Below are positions 13,609-23,627 of a stretch of DNA of 64,000 bases, piece after piece. The notes below the pieces were generated by a model. That model did no database searches. It worked only from the letters and a program-made list of their open reading frames with translations, and was not told the DNA's origin. The stretch lies in contig NC_092574.1 in the NCBI RefSeq assembly GCF_037975245.1, forward strand, positions 5,326,713 to 5,390,712, in the 5' to 3' direction. Position numbers and translations under genes: made by a program. The DNA comes from Apostichopus japonicus. Its lineage: Eukaryota; Echinodermata; Holothuroidea; Aspidochirotida; Stichopodidae. The stretch's first letter is position 1. Each line of letters starts with the position of its first letter.

Positions 13609-16600
13609 GTGTCTTCTACTTCACGTCTAATTTTAATGTCGATGGGTGTTTCAGAGAGGACAAGAGAGGGGGCTGAAAAGAGGGGGTTTTCCAAATTTTG
13701 CACTTATAAAGAACAGTCACGTATTTCTATCTTTGTACTTTGGGACCACGTATCTCCCGAACGGAAGCAGATATGGACCTGGGAGTTGCAGATTTGGGCT
13801 CCTGAGCATCGATTACTCCCCGTTACGTCTTTTGGGCGAAATCGATTTTGGGTCAATTTTTGGCAATTTTTATTTGCGCGAAAAATAGGTGTTTTGTCTG
13901 AAAAGTGAAAAAAGTACCTCTTTTTGGTACCCAATTCCAAAATAAAGTTCAGATTCGTAATCAGCGTGTCGCGAACTACCAGAAAAGATCCACATTTATC
14001 GACTTTGCGACAACAAGTTTTTTTCACCTCAAAAAAAGTAAGAGCGAAAAACTTTACGACGAACAAAGGATTAAAATCTTTTGTTGTCCCTAAAAGTTTT
14101 TCGCTTTTCTATTGTTCATCTGAAGTTGCAAACTGAGCGAAAAAAGTGTCATAAGAGGGCGCAAAGGCGATAAATGTGTATCTTTTCTGGTAGTTCGCGA
14201 CACTCTGATTACGAATCTGAACTTTATTTTGGAATTGGGTACCAAATTGAGGTACTTTTTTTAACTTTGCATGACAAAACACCTATTTTTGGCGCAAATA
14301 GATATGATATAAACAAAAAGCCTTTCCCGGTCAGATAATTACACGAAATTGGTGTATAACAAAGACAAGAGTGTCTTCTACTTCACGTCTAATTTTAATG
14401 TCGATGGGTGTTTCAGAGAGGACAAGAGAGGGGGCTGAAAAGAGGGGGTTTTCCAAATTTTGCACTTATAAAGAACAGTCACGTATTTCTATCTTGTACT
14501 TTGGGACCACGTATCTCCCGAACGGAAGCAGATATGGACCTGGGAGTTGCAGATTTGGGCTCCTGAGCATCGATTACTCCCCGTTACGTCTTTTGGGCGA
14601 AATCGATTTTGGGTCAATTTTTGGCAATTTTTATTTGCGCGAAAAATAGGTGTTTTGTCTGAAAAGTGAAAAAAGTACCTCTTTTTGGTACCCAATTCCA
14701 AAATAAAGTTCAGATTCGTAATCAGCGTGTCGCGAACTACCAGAAAAGATCCACATTTATCGACTTTGCGACAACAAGTTTTTTTCACCTCAAAAAAAGT
14801 AAGAGCGAAAAACTTTACGACGAACAAAGGATTAAAATCTTTTGTTGTCCCTAAAAGTTTTTCGCTTTTCTATTGTTCATCTGAAGTTGCAAACTGAGCG
14901 AAAAAAGTGTCATAAGAGGGCGCAAAGGCGATAAATGTGTATCTTTTCTGGTAGTTCGCGACACTCTGATTACGAATCTGAACTTTATTTTGGAATTGGG
15001 TACCAAATTGAGGTACTTTTTTTAACTTTGCATGACAAAACACCTATTTTTGGCGCAAATAGATATGATATAAACAAAAAGCCTTTCCCGGTCAGATAAT
15101 TACACGAAATTGGTGTATAACAAAGACAAGAGTGTCTTCTACTTCACGTCTAATTTTAATGTCGATGGGTGTTTCAGAGAGGACAAGAGAGGGGGCTGAA
15201 AAGAGGGGGTTTTCCAAATTTTGCACTTATAAAGAACAGTCACGTATTTCTATCTTGTACTTTGGGACCACGTATCTCCCGAACGGAAGCAGATATGGAC
15301 CTGGGAGTTGCAGATTTGGGCTCCTGAGCATCGATTACTCCCCGTTACGTCTTTTGGGCGAAATCGATTTTGGGTCAATTTTTGGCAATTTTTATTTGCG
15401 CGAAAAATAGGTGTTTTGTCTGAAAAGTGAAAAAAGTACCTCTTTTTGGTACCCAATTCCAAAATAAAGTTCAGATTCGTAATCAGCGTGTCGCGAACTA
15501 CCAGAAAAGATCCACATTTATCGACTTTGCGACAACAAGTTTTTTTCACCTCAAAAAAAGTAAGAGCGAAAAACTTTTACGACGAACAAAGGATTAAAAT
15601 CTTTTGTTGTCCCTAAAAGTTTTTCGCTTTTCTATTGTTCATCTGAAGTTGCAAACTGAGCGAAAAAAGTGTCATAAGAGGGCGCAAAGGCGATAAATGT
15701 GTATCTTTTCTGGTAGTTCGCGACACTCTGATTACGAATCTGAACTTTATTTTGGAATTGGGTACCAAATTGAGGTACTTTTTTTAACTTTGCATGACAA
15801 AACACCTATTTTTGGCGCAAATAGATATGATATAAACAAAAAGCCTTTCCCGGTCAGATAATTACACGAAATTGGTGTATAACAAAGACAAGAGTGTCTT
15901 CTACTTCACGTCTAATTTTAATGTCGATGGGTGTTTCAGAGAGGACAAGAGAGGGGGCTGAAAAGAGGGGGTTTTCCAAATTTTGCACTTATAAAGAACA
16001 GTCACGTATTTCTATCTTTGTACTTTGGGACCACGTATCTCCCGAACGGAAGCAGATATGGACCTGGGAGTTGCAGATTTGGGCTCCTGAGCATCGATTA
16101 CTCCCCGTTACGTCTTTTGGGCGAAATCGATTTTGGGTCAATTTTTGGCAATTTTTATTTGCGCGAAAAATAGGTGTTTTGTCTGAAAAGTGAAAAAAGT
16201 ACCTCTTTTTGGTACCCAATTCCAAAATAAAGTTCAGATTCGTAATCAGCGTGTCGCGAACTACCAGAAAAGATCCACATTTATCGACTTTGCGACAACA
16301 AGTTTTTTTCACCTCAAAAAAAGTAAGAGCGAAAAACTTTACGACGAACAAAGGATTAAAATCTTTTGTTGTCCCTAAAAGTTTTTCGCTTTTCTATTGT
16401 TCATCTGAAGTTGCAAACTGAGCGAAAAAAGTGTCATAAGAGGGCGCAAAGGCGATAAATGTGTATCTTTTCTGGTAGTTCGCGACACTCTGATTACGAA
16501 TCTGAACTTTATTTTGGAATTGGGTACCAAATTGAGGTACTTTTTTTAACTTTGCATGACAAAACACCTATTTTTGGCGCAAATAGATATGATATAAACA

Positions 16601-18790
16601 AAAAGCCTTTCCCGGTCAGATAATTACACGAAATTGGTGTATAACAAAGACAAGAGTGTCTTCTACTTCACGTCTAATTTTAATGTCGATGGGTGTTTCA
16701 GAGAGGACAAGAGAGGGGGCTGAAAAGAGGGGGTTTTCCAAATTTTGCACTTATAAAGAACAGTCACGTATTTCTATCTTGTACTTTGGGACCACGTATC
16801 TCCCGAACGGAAGCAGATATGGACCTGGGAGTTGCAGATTTGGGCTCCTGAGCATCGATTACTCCCCGTTACGTCTTTTGGGCGAAATCGATTTTGGGTC
16901 AATTTTTGGCAATTTTTATTTGCGCGAAAAATAGGTGTTTTGTCTGAAAAGTGAAAAAAGTACCTCTTTTTGGTACCCAATTCCAAAATAAAGTTCAGAT
17001 TCGTAATCAGCGTGTCGCGAACTACCAGAAAAGATCCACATTTATCGACTTTGCGACAACAAGTTTTTTTCACCTCAAAAAAAGTAAGAGCGAAAAACTT
17101 TTACGACGAACAAAGGATTAAAATCTTTTGTTGTCCCTAAAAGTTTTTCGCTTTTCTATTGTTCATCTGAAGTTGCAAACTGAGCGAAAAAAGTGTCATA
17201 AGAGGGCGCAAAGGCGATAAATGTGTATCTTTTCTGGTAGTTCGCGACACTCTGATTACGAATCTGAACTTTATTTTGGAATTGGGTACCAAATTGAGGT
17301 ACTTTTTTTAACTTTGCATGACAAAACACCTATTTTTGGCGCAAATAGATATGATATAAACAAAAAGCCTTTCCCGGTCAGATAATTACACGAAATTGGT
17401 GTATAACAAAGACAAGAGTGTCTTCTACTTCACGTCTAATTTTAATGTCGATGGGTGTTTCAGAGAGGACAAGAGAGGGGGCTGAAAAGAGGGGGTTTTC
17501 CAAATTTTGCACTTATAAAGAACAGTCACGTATTTCTATCTTTGTACTTTGGGACCACGTATCTCCCGAACGGAAGCAGATATGGACCTGGGAGTTGCAG
17601 ATTTGGGCTCCTGAGCATCGATTACTCCCCGTTACGTCTTTTGGGCGAAATCGATTTTGGGTCAATTTTTGGCAATTTTTATTTGCGCGAAAAATAGGTG
17701 TTTTGTCTGAAAAGTGAAAAAAGTACCTCTTTTTGGTACCCAATTCCAAAATAAAGTTCAGATTCGTAATCAGCGTGTCGCGAACTACCAGAAAAGATCC
17801 ACATTTATCGACTTTGCGACAACAAGTTTTTTTCACCTCAAAAAAAGTAAGAGCGAAAAACTTTACGACGAACAAAGGATTAAAATCTTTTGTTGTCCCT
17901 AAAAGTTTTTCGCTTTTCTATTGTTCATCTGAAGTTGCAAACTGAGCGAAAAAAGTGTCATAAGAGGGCGCAAAGGCGATAAATGTGTATCTTTTCTGGT
18001 AGTTCGCGACACTCTGATTACGAATCTGAACTTTATTTTGGAATTGGGTACCAAATTGAGGTACTTTTTTTAACTTTGCATGACAAAACACCTATTTTTG
18101 GCGCAAATAGATATGATATAAACAAAAAGCCTTTCCCGGTCAGATAATTACACGAAATTGGTGTATAACAAAGACAAGAGTGTCTTCTACTTCACGTCTA
18201 ATTTTAATGTCGATGGGTGTTTCAGAGAGGACAAGAGAGGGGGCTGAAAAGAGGGGGTTTTCCAAATTTTGCACTTATAAAGAACAGTCACGTATTTCTA
18301 TCTTGTACTTTGGGACCACGTATCTCCCGAACGGAAGCAGATATGGACCTGGGAGTTGCAGATTTGGGCTCCTGAGCATCGATTACTCCCCGTTACGTCT
18401 TTTGGGCGAAATCGATTTTGGGTCAATTTTTGGCAATTTTTATTTGCGCGAAAAATAGGTGTTTTGTCTGAAAAGTGAAAAAAGTACCTCTTTTTGGTAC
18501 CCAATTCCAAAATAAAGTTCAGATTCGTAATCAGCGTGTCGCGAACTACCAGAAAAGATCCACATTTATCGACTTTGCGACAACAAGTTTTTTTCACCTC
18601 AAAAAAAGTAAGAGCGAAAAACTTTACGACGAACAAAGGATTAAAATCTTTTGTTGTCCCTAAAAGTTTTTCGCTTTTCTATTGTTCATCTGAAGTTGCA
18701 AACTGAGCGAAAAAAGTGTCATAAGAGGGCGCAAAGGCGATAAATGTGTATCTTTTCTGGTAGTTCGCGACACTCTGATTACGAATCTGA
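13609..18790. repeat. Satellite block with C-type and A'-type units
   Basis: Type C units (2184, 13609, 15894, 17418) have an extra T in ATCTTTGTAC and lack one T in AAAAACTTTACGAC. A' units (14371, 18180) share only the second change. The order here is C, A', A, C, A, C, A'. No B unit occurs in this block. The C unit at 2184 next to the left edge shows that the same variant also sits at the other end of the visible array. Confidence 0.8.
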
Positions 18791-19100
18791 AGCCGGCCTC
18801 AACTAGCTGTGTTGTCGAAACACCTTGACACTAACCTCAGTGAAACCCTCAACATGCAATACCAAGTTTTGTTGTCGAAACACCTTGAAACTTGGCTAAA
18901 CAAGCTGTGTTTTCGAAACACCTTGAAACTAGCCTCAACTTGCTGCGTTGACGAACACCTTGATACTTATCTCAGTGAAACCCTCAGAATGCAATACCAA
19001 GTTTTGTTGTCGAAACACCTTGAAACTAGCCTCAACAAGCTGTGTTGTCGAAACACCTTGACACTAACCTCAGTGAAACTCTCAGAATGTAATACCAAGT
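18791..19100. repeat. Minisatellite of alternating 38- and 60-bp units
   Basis: The word CGAAACACCTTGA recurs at about 18816, 18876, 18914, 18952 (one base shorter), 19011 and 19049, so spacings are 60, 38, 38, 59 and 38 bp. The long spacer holds CTCAGTGAAACCCTCA and the short one GCCTCAACAAGCTGTG. It abuts the satellite directly with no unique DNA between. A 123-codon open frame runs through it but only reflects the repeat. Confidence 0.85.
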
Positions 19101-19317
19101 CATCTTTCATTCACTTCCCATGCTCCATTCATCTCACATTCTTTATTCCGCAACATGCCCCATTAATCTGCCATACCTAATTTATCTAACACACCATCCA
19201 CATACCTCCATTCATTCACCTTCTAACCCCACCCACCTTTTGCCATCCACTGATCAACCAAATATACTTCCTAACCATTTAGTCAGTCCAACCATAAATA
19301 CAACCTTTACTCACTCT

Positions 19318-19702
19318 CAAGGGCGTAGGAACCGGGGGGGCTGGGGGCGCCAGCCCCCCCCCCCCCAGTGAAAAATGTGGAGGGGCGGAAGTATCATTCC
19401 GCCCCCCCCCCCCCCCCGCTTCGCAAGTCAGAAAACCCCTTTTTCATTTCCAAAAGAGAAAAAAATCTCATTTGGAGCACCAAATTGCATCTAAGGCCTG
19501 GTGAAAATACAAAATTAAGTTTACAAAATGGAGTGGGTGTTGAAGTGTGCTATATTGCACCAAACTGCATCTGAGGCTACCTGGAAATGCAAAAAAATTC
19601 CAATGGGGAGGGGGACACCCCCTCCCCTTAGACCCCTCCCCCGGGCCAGCCATCAGTCTTCAGCCCCCCCCCCCCACTCAAAAGTACCTTCCTACGCCAC
19701 TG
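19318..19702. mobile_element. hAT-like MITE with 8-bp target duplication
   Basis: The left end CAAGGGCGTAGGAACC and the reverse complement of the right end, CAGTGGCGTAGGAAGG, form imperfect terminal inverted repeats. Both sides are flanked by the direct repeat CTCACTCT (19310-19317 and 19703-19710), which is the 8-bp target duplication typical of hAT transposons. The 385-bp element is rich in poly-G and poly-C tracts and has no transposase, so it is non-autonomous. The internal C tracts may be hard to sequence accurately. Confidence 0.85.
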
Positions 19703-19902
19703 CTCACTCTATTGCACTTCAACACACCCAGCCTTTACTTTAGTTTGACATAAGCTTCTAAAAGAAACATGCTTAACTTTTTCCCCATTGACACCAAATA
19801 AGGCTTACCTATTTACCAAATCAGAATAAAATATGATTAAAGTCTATTATATTTCTACTCTTATTCTATTGACACTATTGTTTTTCTTTGCTTCTTTTCC
19901 AG

Positions 19903-20275
19903 ACGCTTTGTGGAGTTTGATCTGACAGATTTACATACAGAGGGATGGCTAACGTGTGAACATGCAGAGAGACAAATGGACCAACAGAAAAATAAACAGA
20001 TGAACAGTAACGATGTAATGTCCCCTCTTCACCAACTTTGTCGGCAAAGAGATAATAAGTGCTTTGCAAAAGGACATAACACAGGTGCATTGACCAAGAA
20101 ACAAACTAGGAACCTCTTGCTGTGTGGATTTGCTCAACATTTTGGCTTGTCTGTGCACTTGCGAAGAAAAAAACAATCTCGGTTGTCTTCACTTTGCCAT
20201 GCCTTCACTTTTTCTTCTAGATTGAGCTGGTCAAATTGTGAAAACCTGCCTTTACATAGTGCCAGCTGTATGTAG
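19903..20275 (+). CDS. Possible terminal coding exon, unknown protein
   Basis: A pyrimidine-rich stretch ending TTCTTTTCCAG precedes 19903. From there a frame (one leading base, then RFVEFDLTDLHTEGW...) stays open for about 120 codons to a TAG at 20273-20275. The protein is polar, with several Cys and His but no domain I recognise. No partner exon can lie far to the left because the satellite begins within about 1.1 kb. It could be a decayed gene or chance; I do not assign a function. Confidence 0.22.
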
Positions 20276-23200
20276 TTTCTTATTGTTCTGTTTGTGGGGA
20301 AATAGCACCTGTCATGTTTCAGAGGATTGGAGTCAGGACAAAGCTCATTATAGACAAATTGCTCAAGTGTCTTTCTTATCAATGGCAGGGTAGTGATATA
20401 ATTCCTTGTGCCACATATTCATCAATCTTGTTCCTAACTTCAGGATGAATATAGCATAAAGTACAATTTTTTTTTATGTCACAATGTTATTTGATCCTAT
20501 ACAACACTTTTACCAGCCTAGATCAGTTTCTTGAATATGTGGCATGATGCTTGTTCATCTGGGCTATACAGGGCCTCTTCTACCTTCACAATTAGATATT
20601 ATGCAGCTCTACAAGTGAAAGCATGATGTTTGCTCTGAATTGGGTACCAGTGAGAATAAAATAAGGAAGGTGCCTCTGTCCATTAGAGAAAATTGTGGTC
20701 TTATTAAGCCCCTATGGTGGTCATCAGCAATAACAAGACAGTGTTGCCAGATGCAAATCTGTGCTAGATGCAAATTTGGTACAAATTTGGTTTCTTTAAA
20801 AAATCACTGCGATAAATGTTTGCAATTGAATGCAATGAATGTTTACTCAAATGGAAGATAACAAAAAGGGCAACATTTTCATATTAAATATGCTGTGCAT
20901 AGTCTGTTTAACCAGAAGACAACAGAGACTTTGACAATGATGATGTTAATTATGAATCACAAATTCTTCATTCAGTTTAACTGGGAAATTTTTCATCTTT
21001 TAAGACTATGTGCATTGTACTAAGACCTAAACAGAATATGCAAATTTGATCTTATGTTACCACCATGTTTGCACTGTCTGTGATATGAGTTAAAAAATCA
21101 TTGTTCCTGAAAGGAAATATTAACAAAAATTCCTGTCTGTCAACACAGTGTGTGAAATTTGTTAGGATCGAACGTCAGGCCCACATCCCTTTTACACAAT
21201 GAATATATTTCTGCCTCAGATTTGGAAGATTAATTTTAATAAATTTTCTTAAAAAACAAATTTCTGCTTATGGTATCGTTCTTAGGTTCGAGACAACTGT
21301 GAATTGTGAAAGGTGTCCTCGCCAGGCTAATATGCGTGGTGAAGGTACCTATTGTTTTCATCTGCTAATTCTTGGTATTTTGTAAATTATGGTGATGAAT
21401 TAGTAATTTTTACTCATCACCCAATTAATTTCTCCTCATTAATTTTCCATGTAACGGTTGAAACGCAGTCCTACTATGTACTTTACACAAACATAGTACC
21501 TACAACAAGAAAGGTCCAGAGGTCTAGAAAGAATAAAGGGATTATATTTACTTTCTTTCCATTGGACAAAAAAATATATATCATAGTTGATAAAGTATCC
21601 AAAAGTGCATCAAATAATTGTAGTATTGTACCTCACTGTATAAGGTACATAAACTCTACCCAATCTCTCTCCCCTCCCCCCTCCTCCCACCCCTCCCCCC
21701 CCCCTTCAACGAATGACCATTGATAAATCAAGGGAAATATGAATTCAAAGACAGTTTTATTTACAATTAAAACTGCATCCTAAGAAATACATCTCAAAAA
21801 CAGAGTACAAATAGTAAAACATTTTCTGTGTTTCATCACAGATTTTTCTCATAAGTTTTGAAAAAATAATAATAGTATGTATCCATTTTCTTTTTAAAAT
21901 AAAAGACTTAATGAATCTGCAGGTTTCTACAGAATAACTTATAATAAGAAATCTCAAGGTAACTGAAAACTAAACAAAGACTTTAACATGAATCACTGCT
22001 TCTTGGTTAGTATTGCGCTTATAGAAGTCCAAAGGTGCCTCATGTTAACTTGATATTTAACTGGATGCATATTCTGATCCTATTTTCGTCATTCTTATCA
22101 AATCAACGTAGTCCATATTTGAGCTGTTTTAGTCAATTTACATTTTGCTTCTTCAATAAACGGTTACATTTGAGTCAATATACTCCCTGGAAGATATTAC
22201 TTCTACCTTTGTTTATTACTTACTTTGCATACCAATTATTGTAGAATAAGAATGAATATGGGCATAATGAAATAACCCTTGACAGTGTTAAATTATTTGT
22301 ATTGTAACATTACAAAAGTCTTCGTACCAAAAGCTGTTGCCTTATGCAACAATCTGTTGTTAAGTTTCCAAGTGTAAACTAGAATAATGCGGTAGAATTC
22401 TTCAACGGTTCATCAAAAAGCAAAATAATATAATTTCAATACAATTTGTGTCTCATTTTTATTACATCCTTACCATGCTACAGAATTTTAACTTTCATTT
22501 CAACACAGTATTTGAGATTTGTGCATTGCTTTGGCATTGTACTAAGTTAGTACCAAAACCTCTCAATATCAATTTTTTATGGACCATATTATAAACAAGC
22601 TGGAGTACAGTCTACTTGATACTACACACACATTGATTCATGTAGATCAATTGTGCTTGAATCCATATAGATACATAACCTGGAGTATAGCCTACTTGAT
22701 CCTACACACACCATTGATTGATGTAGATCAATTGTGTTTGAATCCGTATAGATACATAACTTGGAGTATAGTTTAATACTGCATCTGATCCTGCACATTG
22801 GTTAGCGATGTATATATTTGTCTCCCATAAACACACACTCTAGTCTTTGACTCTTCGAATTATATTATTCAATATGTGAACTCACTTCATATTCTAAATT
22901 GCACGTTTAACCACACTTAAATACCTGCAAAGTTTGTACGTTAGTTCCTGCATATACCAGAAGTAAATAACTTTTACTAGTACAAATAAATATCAAGTCA
23001 ACTTAATATGGTTATTAAGCAGGAAGACATTTTTTTCTTCTGTTTAAGATACACAGATTAGTCTGAAACTTCAGCAAACACATTGAGAATTCTTCAGACT
23101 AAGATAACGATTCCGACTGATCGAATCAGATGTTTTTAACTGACTGAACATTCTGTTCAACTTCAACGGCTGTTTCTCAAAAGTTTCTCATTCAGCGATT

Positions 23201-23371
23201 GTTTCTCAAAGCTTCCCCCAGTCACTATTTGATACTTTTACAAATCTGATGAAAACAAGCAAACTCCTGGCTGGTATTGCATACTTTTCTTTGTCCAGCT
23301 TAATTAACACTGCATTATGAGACTTTCATCAAGTTGAATCAAACATTAACCAAAGTCAACTCAAACGTTGC
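20276..23371. other. Gene-poor stretch downstream of SUPT20H
   Basis: I see no convincing gene here. It holds a C-rich tract at about 21661-21710, an AT-rich stretch, a roughly 80-bp tandem duplication at 22600-22775, and several AATAAA hexamers on the minus strand (plus-strand TTTATT near 22212 and 22458) that could serve a longer SUPT20H 3' UTR. A very short Cys-containing frame at 21286-21344, bounded by AG and GT, is noted separately as weak. Confidence 0.5.
22600..22775. repeat. About 80-bp tandem duplication (2.2 copies)
   Basis: The word CTGGAGTA(C/T)AG recurs near 22600, 22680 and 22759. The intervening segments share GATCAATTGTG(C/T)TTGAATCC and ATAGATACATAAC with a few differences. 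It is non-coding. Confidence 0.8.
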
Positions 23372-23377
23372 TTTAAT
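23372..23377 (-). promoter_or_regulatory. SUPT20H: Possible poly(A) signal of SUPT20H (ATTAAA)
   Basis: ATTAAA, the common variant of the poly(A) hexamer, lies on the minus strand about 56 bases after the stop codon. Canonical AATAAA copies lie further downstream near 22463 and 22217, so the real 3' end cannot be chosen from sequence alone. Confidence 0.3.
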
Positions 23378-23432
23378 ATCATTCTTGGTTTTAAGTCACC
23401 AGAGGCCCGTGAAACTTCTTTTCAAGCGCTGA

Positions 23433-23627
23433 TTATTTCAGGAGCGGCACTTTTGATTTCTTGGCCTTGCTTTTTGCCGCTGCTTGTTGGCTTGCTTGCT
23501 GTCGTTGTTGAGCATGTAACAGCTGCTGCTGCTGTTGTTTACGGTATGCCAGCTGTGCTTGTAACTGTTGGTGACTCAGAGTTTGCTGAGGTACAATGGA
23601 AATAGGTTGGATTCCAGACTGCAGTCC
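23433..23627 (-). CDS. SUPT20H: SUPT20H coding exon 24 with stop
   Basis: 195 nt encoding residues 889-952 and [23 protein letters not shown], a Gln-rich helix [20 protein letters not shown] and a Lys-rich end [16 protein letters not shown]. Acceptor ATTTACCTTGCAG. The basic C-terminus is another possible nuclear signal (inference). Confidence 0.86.
   Translation of the reverse strand, partial: GLQSGIQPISIVPQQTLSHQQLQAQLAYRKQQQQQLLHAQQRQQASQQAAAKSKAKKSKVPLLK

Larger units (their letters stand above)
1..18790. repeat. Satellite DNA array, unit about 762 bp, at least 24.6 copies
   Basis: Head-to-tail copies of one unit fill this stretch and run off the left edge. Using the same word in every copy as an anchor, units start at 661, 1423, 2184, 2946, 3708, 4470, 5231, 5993, 6755, 7516, 8278, 9040, 9801, 10563, 11324, 12086, 12848, 13609, 14371, 15132, 15894, 16656, 17418 and 18180, so spacing is 761-762 bp. 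Copies differ by only a handful of substitutions and single-base indels, for example a C-to-A change near 2397 and two private changes near 11857 and 11884. Such uniformity implies recent amplification or strong homogenisation. Short open frames of 64-120 codons recur on both strands, but single-base indels between copies shift them freely, so I do not treat them as genes. The array stops abruptly at 18790 inside the right arm of the internal foldback. Confidence 0.98.

Noticed and set aside
16-18706. Repeated 62-120 codon open frames in the satellite on both strands
   Set aside because: They overlap on both strands, shift frame with single-base indels between copies, and follow the inverted repeat. 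They look like by-products of the repeat, not genes.
18809-19180. 123-codon frame in the minisatellite
   Set aside because: Its residues simply repeat the 38/60-bp units (LSKHLET), and the frame continues into low-complexity DNA.
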